Numbered from the stretch's first letter, positions 35,852 through 45,292 are shown. The stretch is DNA of 64,000 nt from CAVYTF01 sp963708205 (GCA_963708205.1 OY970196.1:1612001-1676000), one strand, 5' to 3'. Program-made: numbers and translations. Notes: generated by a model not told the origin, from the letters alone.

Positions 35852-36844
35852 ATGAGTTACACAAATTATCCTACTGCAGACAATCCGCAGCCGCTTCAAA
35901 CACCTCCACCCAAAGATAACCGCAAACTTATATACGGTATCTTAATCGTTGCACTTTTAGGGACATGGGGTTATATCATTTATGATAAAAGCAAATCAAC
36001 GGAACAAATTAATCAGTTGCAAACGCAATATACCAATGTTGATTCTGCGCGAAATGCTGTGCAAATAGAATACAATAATGCATTGGCAAAAGAAGATTCT
36101 TTAACCGGAAGCAATACACAACTTACCGGCGCACTCGCTCAACAAAAAGCAGATCTTGACAAGACAAAAAACGATCTCAAAAATATGTTAGCAGATAGAA
36201 ATGCTAAAATATCTGACTTACAGGCTATGCTTGCCAAATATAAAGGACAGATGAATGATCTGTTTACACAAATGGCGCAATTAAAAGCAGAGAACGATAC
36301 ATTAACAACAAACAATAAGCAATTAACTGTACAACGAGATACATTAACATCGCAGAACAGTCAGTTGAACCAAAATCTATCAGCAACAGAGCAGGAAAAA
36401 GAACACATACAGGATGTTGGCTCAACATTGCATGCATCTAATATAACTATTGCTGCGATTGATGTGAAAGGAAGCGGCAAAGAAGTTACTACTACAAAAG
36501 CCAAAAAAGCAGACATGCTTCGCGTTGCTTTTCAACTTGATGAAAACAGAATTGCACCAAGCGGAGAAAAAGATTTATATGTATGTGTAACTGGTCCTGA
36601 TGGAAAACTCATTACCATACCAGCCAATGGCAGCGGCACTTTCAGCGCACGTGACGAAGGCGACAAACAATTTACTAGTAAAGTGCAGGTGCAATATCAA
36701 ACAGGAATGAAAACGCCTGTGTCTTTTGATTGGAAACAGGATGGACGCTATTTACCAGGAGATTATAAAATAGAAATTTATCAGAATGGTTACAAAATAG
36801 GTGAAGGAGTTACTACCTTGAAAAAGGGCGGAATATTTGGTTAA
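35852..36844 (+). CDS. Membrane-anchored coiled-coil protein, function unknown
   Basis: The 330-residue protein has a proline-rich cytosolic start, one membrane segment at about residues 28-45 (LIYGILIVALLGTWGYII), then a long coiled coil (residues about 50-185) with Leu/Asn/Gln heptads (QLKAENDTLTTNNKQL). The C-terminal domain (about 195-325) has beta-rich sequence with VCVTGPDGKLITIPANG and FDWKQDGRYLPGDYKIEIYQ. Chitinophagaceae carry similar proteins. I know no assigned role; the shape suggests an envelope spacer or adaptor. A good terminator follows at 36873. Confidence 0.75.
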   Translation: MSYTNYPTADNPQPLQTPPPKDNRKLIYGILIVALLGTWGYIIYDKSKSTEQINQLQTQYTNVDSARNAVQIEYNNALAKEDSLTGSNTQLTGALAQQKADLDKTKNDLKNMLADRNAKISDLQAMLAKYKGQMNDLFTQMAQLKAENDTLTTNNKQLTVQRDTLTSQNSQLNQNLSATEQEKEHIQDVGSTLHASNITIAAIDVKGSGKEVTTTKAKKADMLRVAFQLDENRIAPSGEKDLYVCVTGPDGKLITIPANGSGTFSARDEGDKQFTSKVQVQYQTGMKTPVSFDWKQDGRYLPGDYKIEIYQNGYKIGEGVTTLKKGGIFG

Positions 36845-36872
36845 AAAATAATTTCATCTATACATTGAAAGG

Positions 36873-36900
36873 TCCCGCAACAAATGATGCGGGATTTTTA
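36873..36900 (+). terminator. Rho-independent terminator
   Basis: TCCCGCA (36873-36879) and TGCGGGA (36888-36894) form a 7-base-pair stem with an 8-base loop, followed by TTTTT. It ends the transcript of the coiled-coil protein gene, which stops at 36844. Confidence 0.8.
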
Positions 36901-37009
36901 TTTGATAGAACTTTAATTTTGAATTTAATTATAATCATAAAAAAATCTTTTACAAAAAATAATTTCTCACTTTTATAGCTTTAATTAATTTTTATTTCTA
37001 TCGATTGTT

Positions 37010-38797
37010 ATGAATAATCCTACACGTTTGTTTGATGCTGTGAATTATCAACTTGAAAAATTTGCAAAAGATGACATGCTGAATGCCAAGGAAAATGGCA
37101 ATTGGCGAGCATATAGCACGGAAGAAGTGCAGCAAACTGTAAATAAATTAAGTGCAGGTTTGATGCAGCTCGGCGTTAGCGGAAACGATCTTACAGTAGA
37201 AGGTGCAGATAAAATTGCCATCATCAGCAATAATAGGCCAGAATGGATCTTTGTTGATCTTGCGGTGCAGCAATTGGGTGCCATATTAGTGCCGCTTTAT
37301 CCTACAACAAATCCAATAGAAATAGAATTTATTCTTAACGATGCTTCTGTAAAATACATTTTTGTAAGCAGTAAAGAATTGTTTGAAAAAATAAAAAACA
37401 TTAGTATTCATGTGCCTTCATTAAAAAACATTTTCTCTTTTGATAACTTGGAAGAAGCGCCGCATTGGAGCAGTTTATTGAATAACACAACCAGTGAATC
37501 ACTGACAATAATAGAAAATATAAAATCTTCAATTGACAAAGATCAAGTTGCCACAATCATCTACACTTCAGGAACGACGGGCACTCCCAAAGGTGTGATG
37601 CTTACGCATGACAATATTGTGAGCAACGTTTTTTTCAGCAAAGAAAGTTTTCCTTTTGAAGATGCACCACAATATAAAGTGCTTAGTTTTCTTCCGCTCA
37701 ATCATATTTTTGAAAAATGTGTAACCTATATTTATTTGTTTAGCGGCATCGGAATTTATTATGCAGAAAGCCTTGAAACAATCGGTGATAATTTAAAAGA
37801 AATAAAACCCGACGGCTTTACAACTGTTCCGCGCCTGCTTGAAAAAGTGTTTGAAAAGATCATGACAACAGGAAGTAATTTAACTGGCATTAAGCGAAAA
37901 TTATTTTTCTGGTCTGTTTCGATTGCAGAAAAATATGACAATTTAAAAAGTGGTGGTTTTGTTTATAATTCAAAATTATCTATAGCAAATAAACTTGTGT
38001 TCAGCAAATGGAGAGCGGCTCTTGGTAATAATATAAAATTTATTGTTACCGGCGGAGCGGCTTGCCAGGAAAGGCTTTTACGCATTTTTAATGCTGCGCA
38101 AATTCCGGTTTATGAAGGTTATGGACCAACAGAAAATAGTCCTGTTATTTGTGTGAACCGAAAAGAAAAAGGTGCAACTAAATTCGGAACGGTTGGTCCG
38201 CCGATTGTTGGCATCGAAGTAACATTAGAAGAAGATAATGAGATTTGTGTACGTGGAAGAAGCGTAATGAAAGGTTATTATAAACGACCTGACTTAACTG
38301 CTGAAACAATTATTGATGGCTGGCTTCACACTGGCGACATCGGTACATGGATTGATAATAAATTTCTAAAAATAACTGATAGAAAAAAAGAACTATTCAA
38401 AACAAGTGGCGGAAAATATGTAGCACCACAACCTATTGAAAATAAAATGAAGGAAAATAATTTTATTGAACAGGTGATGGTTGTTGGCAACGAAAAAAAA
38501 TTTGTAGGCGCATTGATCGTTCCAACATTCAGCCAATTAAAAATATGGATGAAAGAGCAACATATTCCTTTCACAACAAATGAAGCTGCAATCGCAGATG
38601 CCAGTGTTCATAAGCTTTACAGAGAAATTATTAATAACATCAACCAAAATTTTAACCATGTAGAGCAGATAAAAAAATTTGAACTATTACCGCAGGAATG
38701 GAGCATCGAAACAGGAGAATTAACTCCTAAAATGAGTTTGAAAAGAAAAGTTGTGATGGAAAAATATAAGGATGTGGTGGAGAAAATTTATGGATAA
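37010..38797 (+). CDS. Long-chain acyl-CoA synthetase (AMP-binding)
   Basis: The 595-residue enzyme activates fatty acids to acyl-CoA through an acyl-AMP. The P-loop signature is VATIIYTSGTTGTPKGVMLTHDN, the second motif YEGYGPTENSPVICVN and the third DGWLHTGDIGTW, followed by the hinge-region KITDRKKELFKTSGGKYVAPQ. Length and this last motif match the long-chain (FadD-type) branch. It stands between a terminator and the convergent kynA gene. Confidence 0.92.
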   Translation: MNNPTRLFDAVNYQLEKFAKDDMLNAKENGNWRAYSTEEVQQTVNKLSAGLMQLGVSGNDLTVEGADKIAIISNNRPEWIFVDLAVQQLGAILVPLYPTTNPIEIEFILNDASVKYIFVSSKELFEKIKNISIHVPSLKNIFSFDNLEEAPHWSSLLNNTTSESLTIIENIKSSIDKDQVATIIYTSGTTGTPKGVMLTHDNIVSNVFFSKESFPFEDAPQYKVLSFLPLNHIFEKCVTYIYLFSGIGIYYAESLETIGDNLKEIKPDGFTTVPRLLEKVFEKIMTTGSNLTGIKRKLFFWSVSIAEKYDNLKSGGFVYNSKLSIANKLVFSKWRAALGNNIKFIVTGGAACQERLLRIFNAAQIPVYEGYGPTENSPVICVNRKEKGATKFGTVGPPIVGIEVTLEEDNEICVRGRSVMKGYYKRPDLTAETIIDGWLHTGDIGTWIDNKFLKITDRKKELFKTSGGKYVAPQPIENKMKENNFIEQVMVVGNEKKFVGALIVPTFSQLKIWMKEQHIPFTTNEAAIADASVHKLYREIINNINQNFNHVEQIKKFELLPQEWSIETGELTPKMSLKRKVVMEKYKDVVEKIYG

Positions 38798-38798
38798 T

Positions 38799-39884
38799 TC
38801 AACTTCCAAACACCAAATGCTTAATCAAATTTTCCGGCAATTGGGGGAGCATTTTTCTTTGAATAAGATAAGTTGAAAGTGCAGATAAATCGCGATAGAT
38901 GTAATGCTTATTCAGCGCACCTTCAAGATAACCTGAACCACTGGTATTTCCGGTGCCAACGCGCATACCGATCATTCGTCTCACCATTATTAAATGTTTG
39001 TGTCGCCAGTTGCTTAAATGATGATCAATTTCTATCAATGCATTAAGAATTTGATAGGCTGTTTGAAAAAAAGGGAAATCTCTGTAAAGCATTATGAATA
39101 ATGCCGCACGCAATGCAGCCGCTGAAAAATTGCTTCTTAGATTTTGCAATTGATGTTCATCGAAACCATAATTATTTTCTTCTAAAAAAACATAATCAAA
39201 ATCGTAAATTTTATTTTTTTCTTTCTCCGTTAAATTTTCATTATACAGCAATCTGTAATCATTCCAAAAGGGTTGTGCAATTTTGTTTGATGAAGAAATA
39301 GCTTGATAATTTTTCCAAAATTGCAGATCAAAAAATGGCATTCTTTCAAGCCAAATATTTATTAGTTGTAATAAATTTCCGGCTGTTTCTGTTTCATTGA
39401 TCTTTGTAAAATGTTCCTGCGAAAAACCTCCTTCGTTTATACGTTTGTAATAATCTTTATTATGCCTGTCTGTCATCTGTAATCCAAGCCTGGCTTCTAT
39501 TAACCGAAATTGAAGACTTTGAAAACCAGAAGATGGTGTAAGCAAATTTCTGAATTCTAAAAAATCAAGCGGCGTCATTGTATCCAAAATATCTATCTGT
39601 TGATTCAGTAATCCAAGAATAGAAATAATGCGATGCAAGCGATGCCGGACAAGATTTAATTCTTCTGAATTATCATTGATCTTTTCCTTAGAAAAAATTT
39701 TTATTACATAATCAAGTTCAAACAAAATTTGTTTAAACCAAAGTTCATAAGACTGGTGAATAATAATAAAAAGCATTTCATCATGCGCAGGTTCGTTGTT
39801 TGCTTCAAAGCTAAGCGGTTGCTGACTTGTAAGGATTTTATCGAGATGCAAATAATCGCTGTAATACTGTGGCTTTTCAATCAT
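38799..39884 (-). CDS. kynA: Tryptophan 2,3-dioxygenase
   Basis: KynA opens the indole ring of tryptophan to N-formylkynurenine with a heme iron. With the ATG at 39884 (MIEKPQYYSDYLHLDKIL) it has 361 residues. Family motifs are HDEMLFIIIHQSYELWFKQ, TPLDFLEFRNLLTPSSGFQSLQFR and the heme-ligand region SNWRHKHLIMVRRMIGMRVGTG with GSGYL. An upstream ATG at 39905 would add seven residues not seen in the family. Other kynurenine-pathway genes are not adjacent. It converges on the acyl-CoA synthetase with a 1-base gap. Confidence 0.93.
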   Translation of the reverse strand: MIEKPQYYSDYLHLDKILTSQQPLSFEANNEPAHDEMLFIIIHQSYELWFKQILFELDYVIKIFSKEKINDNSEELNLVRHRLHRIISILGLLNQQIDILDTMTPLDFLEFRNLLTPSSGFQSLQFRLIEARLGLQMTDRHNKDYYKRINEGGFSQEHFTKINETETAGNLLQLINIWLERMPFFDLQFWKNYQAISSSNKIAQPFWNDYRLLYNENLTEKEKNKIYDFDYVFLEENNYGFDEHQLQNLRSNFSAAALRAALFIMLYRDFPFFQTAYQILNALIEIDHHLSNWRHKHLIMVRRMIGMRVGTGNTSGSGYLEGALNKHYIYRDLSALSTYLIQRKMLPQLPENLIKHLVFGS

Positions 39885-40021
39885 ATAATTAATATTACAC
39901 AACAAAGAAACAGCATCTTCTCTTGAGTTGAAAAAAGATTAAGCAACATTATGGGTCTTCAATCTTTGTGTGTGTTTAAAAATTGATGTTATTTGCAAAT
40001 GCTTATCATTCAAAATTTATC

Positions 40022-40741
40022 ATGTCATTAAAATACAAACGAATTTTATTAAAGCTTTCGGGTGAAGCATTAACCAATAATAAACCCGATGCTGTTGAAG
40101 CTTTTGATCCGCAAATAATTGCGCAGTTTGCAAATGAAATAAAATCAGTTATTGATCTTGGCGTGCAGGTTGCAATTGTTGTTGGCGGTGGAAATATTTA
40201 TCGTGGCATGAATGAAGCTGAAAGTGGCATTGAGCGCGCGCATGGAGATTATATGGGCATGCTTGCAACAGTTATCAATGGCATGGCAATACAGGCAATG
40301 CTTGAAAAGATCGGTGTACATACACGTTTGCAAAGCGCTATAAAAATGGAACAGGTTGCTGAACCATATATTCGAAGAAAAGCAATGCGGCATTTAGAAA
40401 AAGGACGTGTTGTGATTTTTGGCGGAGGCACCGGAAACCCCTATTTCACAACGGATACAGCCGGTTCACTGCGTGCTATTGAAATGAAAGCAGATGTAAT
40501 TTTGAAAGGTACTCGCGTCGATGGCATCTACACTGCAGATCCTGAAAAAGATTTATCGGCTGTACGTTTCGATACTATCTCATACGAAGAATGTATTGCC
40601 AAAAACCTGAAGGTTATGGACATGACGGCGTTTGTACTTTGCATGGAAAATAAACTGCCTATTATTGTATTTGATATAAATAAATCTGGAAATTTATTAC
40701 GGCTTCTTCGTGGAGAAACCGTTGGCACTTTAGTACAATAA
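40022..40741 (+). CDS. pyrH: UMP kinase
   Basis: With the start at 40022 (MSLKYKRILLKLSGEAL) the protein has 239 residues, normal for bacterial UMP kinase, an amino-acid-kinase-fold enzyme. Motifs: KLSGEAL, IVVGGGNIYRG, FGGGTGNPYFTTDTAG and ADVILKGTRVDGIYTADPEKD. The upstream ATG at 39983 adds 13 residues (MMLFANAYHSKFI) of no family character and is rejected. Frr, the usual neighbour, is absent. Confidence 0.95.
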   Translation: MSLKYKRILLKLSGEALTNNKPDAVEAFDPQIIAQFANEIKSVIDLGVQVAIVVGGGNIYRGMNEAESGIERAHGDYMGMLATVINGMAIQAMLEKIGVHTRLQSAIKMEQVAEPYIRRKAMRHLEKGRVVIFGGGTGNPYFTTDTAGSLRAIEMKADVILKGTRVDGIYTADPEKDLSAVRFDTISYEECIAKNLKVMDMTAFVLCMENKLPIIVFDINKSGNLLRLLRGETVGTLVQ

Positions 40742-40763
40742 TAAGCAGTTAGTTTTATAAAAT

Positions 40764-41092
40764 TCAATTGATGAACGTAAACATTTTTTGATATAACGGA
40801 CCTAAAGCAATTACAGGTTTTTCTTCTCCATTAACTGCACTTACCAGCCCAAGTATCCAAAGCACAAGAATGAATATCCATAAAAACCAAATAAAAAAAA
40901 CAAAAAAAGGCATAATAAAAATCAGCATCCAAACAACTATCCATAGCGCAAAACCCGTGACCATAATACCTAAAGACTGACATAAATGAAATTTGGCGAG
41001 TGAGCTTTTTTCAACAGAACTATTATAACTTACCAATGCAATTATCCGATAAGTGTTATATAACTTACCCAGGCAATCGTTTTTTGATCCAT
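40764..41092 (-). pseudogene. DUF4870 (Tic20-like) membrane protein gene, single-base frameshift
   Basis: A start at 41092 gives MDQKTIAWVSYITLIG and then an in-frame TAA at 41044-41042. One base earlier, reading on in the other frame gives IIALVSYNSSVEKSSLAKFHLCQSLGIM and the hydrophobic rest with FFVFFIWFLWIFILVLWILG, ending AVNGEEKPVIALGPLYQKMF. Together this is the full DUF4870 pattern of about 109 residues. One base is missing near 41044-41047. The long open frame 40764-41366 includes the C-terminal part, but its start is antisense to pdxH. The break is a true mutation or an assembly error. Confidence 0.7.
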
Positions 41093-41167
41093 GATTTTTA
41101 ATTTTAAAGGTGGAAGATTTAAAGCAACAATTTAAAAAAGTTTTAGAATATAAAAAAATTTGCGAAA

Positions 41168-41824
41168 ATGATTGATCATAGTATAAATAAACAAATTGCA
41201 CAGATACGCAAGGAATATAGCATGCGATCTTTAAATGAAAAAGATGTTGCTGCAAATGCAATGGAGCAATTTGCTGCCTGGTGGAATGATGCTTCAAAAA
41301 GCGAAATAGAAGAAATAAATGCAATGACCCTCGCAACCGTTTCTTCCGATGGAAGTCCGCATGCAAGAATTGTTTTACTAAAGGGTTTTAATGAAGATGG
41401 TTTTATTTTTTTTACAAATTATCAGAGTAATAAAGGCAATCAGCTTGCGGAAAATAATAAAGCTGCATTAGTTTTTTTTTGGAAGGAATTGGAAAGACAA
41501 GTGCGTATTGAAGGTACAGTTTCTAAAATTTCTAATGCAGCAAGTGATGCTTATTTTCAATCAAGGCCTGAAGGAAGTAAGATTGGTGCGTGGGCATCTC
41601 CGCAAAGTAAAGTGATCGAGAAAAGAGAATTGCTGGAAGAAAATGTTATTAAATATTCTAAGCAGTTTGAAACGAATATTCCACGACCTGCACATTGGGG
41701 CGGATATCTTGTAATGCCTATGTCCATTGAGTTTTGGCAAGGCAGAAGCAACCGTTTACACGATAGAATTTTATATTCCAAAAAGGAAAATAATACCTGG
41801 AAAATCGAAAGGTTAGCACCTTAA
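41168..41824 (+). CDS. pdxH: Pyridoxamine 5'-phosphate oxidase
   Basis: The 218-residue FMN enzyme makes pyridoxal phosphate. Key segments are MTLATVSSDGSPHARIVLLKGF, FFTNYQSNKGNQLAENNKAAL, FFWKELERQVRIEG, YFQSRPEGSKIGAWASPQS and the C-terminal FWQGRSNRLHDRILYSK with RLAP end. All are typical. It is divergent from the frameshifted DUF4870 gene (76-base gap). Confidence 0.95.
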   Translation: MIDHSINKQIAQIRKEYSMRSLNEKDVAANAMEQFAAWWNDASKSEIEEINAMTLATVSSDGSPHARIVLLKGFNEDGFIFFTNYQSNKGNQLAENNKAALVFFWKELERQVRIEGTVSKISNAASDAYFQSRPEGSKIGAWASPQSKVIEKRELLEENVIKYSKQFETNIPRPAHWGGYLVMPMSIEFWQGRSNRLHDRILYSKKENNTWKIERLAP

Positions 41825-41837
41825 ACCCTGCTGTTAA

Positions 41838-41969
41838 TTATTTCTGGCTTTCTTTTTCTTCTATTTTATCTGCAGCTTTCTTGGCTTTTTTTGGTCTCGC
41901 CGGCCGGCTTTTACCAAATGATCCTTTTGATATTTTGCCGCGTTTTGTTTTTTTATCACCTCTTCCCAT
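41838..41969 (-). CDS. thx: Small ribosomal protein bTHX
   Basis: This 43-residue frame starts MGRGDKKTKRGKISKGSFGK and is very basic. The pattern G-x-G-D-K-K-T-x-R-G-K-I-x-x-G-(S/T)-F-G-K-x-R matches the Thx/S31e-like protein that sits at the head of the 30S subunit in Thermus and in Bacteroidota. The tail (SRPARPKKAKKAADKIEEKE) is Lys-rich. It is too short for most gene callers and was found by reading the gap between pdxH and hup. Confidence 0.85.
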   Translation of the reverse strand: MGRGDKKTKRGKISKGSFGKSRPARPKKAKKAADKIEEKESQK

Positions 41970-42028
41970 AAAAAAATTTTAGTAAAATTATTATTATTCA
42001 CAGTTAATTCAGATGTACTTAAAAAATA

Positions 42029-42057
42029 AAAAGCAGAAGCTCAACTCTCCTGCTTTT
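42029..42057 (-). terminator. Terminator of hup
   Basis: Read on the minus strand, AAAAGCAG (42057-42050) and CTGCTTTT (42036-42029) form an 8-base-pair stem with a 13-base loop, followed by TATTTTTT. It lies 20 bases after the hup stop codon. Confidence 0.7.
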
Positions 42058-42077
42058 CATCCAAACAAAAAACGCAA

Positions 42078-42347
42078 TTATAATTTTGCGCTAAGTTCTT
42101 TGCCAGCTTTAAACTTGGCAACTTTTTTTGCTTTGATTTTAATAGCAGCGCCTGTTTGTGGGTTGCGGCCTGTGCGTGCAGCGCGTTTAGAAACAGAAAA
42201 AGTTCCAAAACCAACCAAGGTAACTTTATCGCCACCTTTTAATGTTTTAGTAACACTGGATATAAAAGAATCCAATGCAGCATTCGCTTGAGTTTTAGAT
42301 ACGCCTGCATCTTCTGCAACTTTGGCAACTAATTCAGCTTTGTTCAT
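42078..42347 (-). CDS. hup: HU family DNA-binding protein
   Basis: The 89-residue protein is a complete HU: MNKAELVAKVAEDAGVSK, then DSFISSVTKTLKGGDKVTLVGFGTFSV and the DNA-binding arm RAARTGRNPQTGAAIKIKAKK. HU bends DNA and compacts the nucleoid. It has a good promoter at 42380-42409 and a terminator behind it, so it is expressed alone. Confidence 0.97.
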   Translation of the reverse strand: MNKAELVAKVAEDAGVSKTQANAALDSFISSVTKTLKGGDKVTLVGFGTFSVSKRAARTGRNPQTGAAIKIKAKKVAKFKAGKELSAKL

Positions 42348-42699
42348 GATTTTTTATTTTTAGTTATTAGTAACTGAAACAAATGTATTTGCTTTTAGTT
42401 ATTAGCAAAAACATTTTTTTAGATTTTTTAAACTTTTAGATGCTCAACCCGCGACTGCAAAGCATTTCAGCACTTTCGTCCAAGATTAATATTTTCTCCT
42501 GTATTTTATTAATTCTTTTGAAACCCTTGTTGCTAAAGGGATTACATCGTAGCAATGATTTGAACCAATAAAAAATCATTACCTTTTAAAATGAAAAAAT
42601 ACATTTCTAAAAAATGTCCACATTTACTGCACATCAATAAAATGGCTGAAATATCTTCAGTTTTAAAAGATTTCTTTTTAAGAATATTAAAATACTTCT
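42348..42699. other. Intergenic region between hup and xth (352 bases)
   Basis: Besides the hup promoter at 42380-42409 the gap is AT-rich. It holds a direct repeat of TTTTAGTTATTAG (around 42360 and 42393), a small CCCTT/AAGGG hairpin at 42534-42550 without a T run, and an AT-rich hairpin near 42672-42706 that could end xth. A 39-codon frame at 42591-42710 (plus) is not convincing. No RNA gene is recognised. Confidence 0.5.
42380..42409 (-). promoter_or_regulatory. Promoter of hup
   Basis: On the minus strand TTTG (42409-42406), an 18-base spacer and TACATTTG (42387-42380) match the Bacteroidota -33/-7 pattern TTTG-N17-23-TAnnTTTG. The ATG follows at 42347, leaving a leader of about 28 bases. 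Confidence 0.65.
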
Positions 42700-43470
42700 T
42701 TAAAAATTAAACTCAGCATATACAGGACAATGGTCGCTATGTTTTATTTCAGGAAAAATTTTTGCATCCAAAATATATTCTTTCAAATTCGCTGAAAGGC
42801 TTATGTAGTCTATCCTCCAGCCTTTGTTCTGCGCACGTACTGTTGGAAATCTTTGACTCCACCAACTGTAATGATCTTTCTTTTCAGGATGAATAAAACG
42901 GAATGTATCAACAAAATCTGTTGCATAAAATCTATCCATCCACTCACGTTCTTCCGGTAAAAATCCAGATTGATTTTTATTTCCTTTCGGGTTATGAATA
43001 TCAATTTCTTTATGCGCAATATTATAATCTCCGCAAACAATTATTCCGGCTTTTATCTTTTTCAATTCATTTAAGTAATTAAAAAATTCTGCAAGCCAAA
43101 CATATTTATACGCTTGTCTTTCATTGCCGCTTGTTCCCGAAGGATAGTAAGCATTTATCAAAGTAAACTTTTCAAAATCAAGTTGTATTACTCTTCCTTC
43201 AAAATCACTTTGCTCGATCTTGCTTCCATATACAATATTTGTTGGTTTTATTTTAGTAAAAACAGCAACGCCGCTATAACCTTTCTTCTGCGCAGAGAAC
43301 CAAAATGTTTCAAAACCAAGCGCTTCTATTTTTTCAACAGGTATATTTTCGCGCTCCGCTTTTATCTCCTGCAAACAAACTATGTCCGCAGGATGCGTGG
43401 CAAGCCAATCAATGAAACCCTTGCCAATAGCGGCTCTCAAACCATTGACATTGTATGAAATAATACGCAT
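42700..43470 (-). CDS. xth: Exodeoxyribonuclease III (AP endonuclease)
   Basis: The 256-residue protein cleaves DNA at abasic sites and digests 3' ends. Motifs in order: ISYNVNGLRAAIGKGFIDWL, DIVCLQEIKAE (metal Glu), NAYYPSG, CGDYNIAHKEIDI, the WRIDYISLSANLK and HSDHCPVYAEF end with the catalytic Asp/His. All are present and length is typical. It starts 19 bases after the glycoside hydrolase gene ends and may share its transcript. Confidence 0.95.
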   Translation of the reverse strand: MRIISYNVNGLRAAIGKGFIDWLATHPADIVCLQEIKAERENIPVEKIEALGFETFWFSAQKKGYSGVAVFTKIKPTNIVYGSKIEQSDFEGRVIQLDFEKFTLINAYYPSGTSGNERQAYKYVWLAEFFNYLNELKKIKAGIIVCGDYNIAHKEIDIHNPKGNKNQSGFLPEEREWMDRFYATDFVDTFRFIHPEKKDHYSWWSQRFPTVRAQNKGWRIDYISLSANLKEYILDAKIFPEIKHSDHCPVYAEFNF

Positions 43471-43489
43471 TGGTTTAAAAAAATGAAGT

Positions 43490-45197
43490 TTATTTTATCA
43501 TTATGCCATCTCCTGCATGCAACTTTTCACAAACAGTTACAGGCAATTTTCCATGCGAAAAAAAATTTCCTTGAAAAAAATTAAATGCAGTTTGTTGAAA
43601 AATAGCATCGCCTTCGTAGCACTCAATTAAATTTTGCGCATTGCACAAAAACTTTGCTGCATAAGGGTTTCCGAATATAAAAGTAATTGCATTTTTATTA
43701 TTCTGAAATTCGTTTAATAATTGTAATGCTGGATTGCTGATGCCAAAATTATTCGCTGGAAATTTATTGAAATTCTGTAACCCAATTATGATAGCATCAT
43801 ATTTATTTCTGATAGAATCAACTAATTTTTTTTCATCAACAGAATCTTTTTTATAATCAAAATAAAAACAATCGGCATTATAATTTTGCTTTAATAAAGC
43901 AGATAATGCAGTTTCATTATTTGCGCCAATGCCAATGTAGGCAAGCCTTTGCGACGATCTTAACGGAAGAAAATTTTCACTTGAAAATTTTAAAACTGTC
44001 AGGGATTCTTCAGCCACCTTTTTTCTGTAATAAGAAATACTGTCATTCAAATCATTGGTAAGATCTCTTATATCAACAGGAATAATCTTATTTAAACCAG
44101 TATTATATTTTGCAAGCAATACTTTTTTTACTTTAAAATTTATATCAACCCAATTCAATTTTTTTTCTCGAATTGATTTTTTAATTGCTTTGATAGCTGC
44201 TGGCACATCAGGTGGCAAACAAAGCATGTCATTGCCTGCAACCAGCGACAGCACTGCACTTCCGCCATTCGGAAAATATTTTGTTACGCCTTTCATGTCT
44301 AATGCATCAGTAAAAGAGATACCCGTAAAACCAAGTTTATTCCGCAATAAATCTGTAACATTTTTTTCTGAAAGAGAAGTTGGCAGATGCGCAGTTGTAT
44401 CAATTGCAGGAATATTAAGATGCGCTATCATTACACTTCCAACACCCGCAGCAAATATTTTTTTGAAAGGATATAGTTCAAGCGAATCCAGCTGCGCAAA
44501 GCTTTTATTTATCACTGGTAAGTCAAGATGCGAATCAACATTTACATCGCCATGTTCCTGGAAAATGTTTTGCACATGCCATCACACTTTCGCTCTGAAT
44601 GCCAAGCGCCATCTGCGTTCCAAGCGAAGCCACTTTATATTTATCCTCTCCAAAAGAGCGATAATTAATGATAGGATTATTGGGATTATTATTGATGTCA
44701 ATAACAGGAGCATAATTTACATTTATCCCGAGGCGCTTGCATTGCTTGCCGATTGCCTTGCCGATTTTAAAAATTAAATTACTGTCATTGCTTGCACCAA
44801 GTGTAAGTTGATCCGGAAATTTCATAACACTATCATACATGCGCATGCCAACTCCGGTTTCTGCATCAATGCAAACCATTAGCGGAGTTTTGGATATGCT
44901 TTGAAAATGATTGATAAAATTTGCCTGCTTCACTGGATTCCCCTGGAATAAACAAATACCACCAATATTATATTTATGGATTAAAGCATCAATTTCTTTA
45001 TTATAAAATTTTACCGAATCACCAGAATTTTCGCTTTCGCGCACAACCATTAATTGGGCTATTTTTTGTTTTTTTGAAAGATGATGAAGAATACTGTCTG
45101 CCCAATGATTTGCCCCAAGACCTGCATGAATAAAGGATTGGGAAAAGATGGATGTTGATATAAAATAAATTAAAATAAAAAGAAAGAAAGGTTTCAT
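43490..45197 (-). pseudogene. Glycoside hydrolase family 3 (beta-N-acetylhexosaminidase-like), single-base frameshift
   Basis: Two frames make one GH3 protein. The first (45197 down to 44535) starts MKPFFLFILIYFISTSIFSQ, a signal peptide, and runs through GGICLFQGNPVKQANFIN, CIDAETGVGMRM and INVNYAPVIDIN to MACAKHFPG. The second (to 43490) continues with HGDVNVDSHLDLPVINK, FTDALDMKG with the nucleophile Asp, and the GH3 C-terminal domain. The joint is the conserved KHFPGHGD. The DNA has CCAGGAACATGGC, one A too many at 44555-44556. Restoring it gives about 568 residues of normal family form. It is either a recent mutation or a sequence error. Role: probably cutting amino sugars from peptidoglycan. 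Confidence 0.85.
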
Positions 45198-45292
45198 TCT
45201 GAAACAATTTTTAAAAAGCACAAGTTAAATTGATTTATAGCAGAATGAAAAAGCAATGATATAAAAATTCATTTTCTTAGTTTTATTTTATA

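Noticed and set aside
40764..41366. A 200-residue protein from the full open frame
   Set aside because: Its first half is antisense to pdxH and has no domain; only the last 90 residues belong to DUF4870, whose true start is in another frame at 41092.
42591..42710. 39-codon frame MKKYISKKCPHLLHINKM... on the plus strand
   Set aside because: AT-rich, no promoter or ribosome site, overlaps the end of xth and covers a likely hairpin; composition fits chance.
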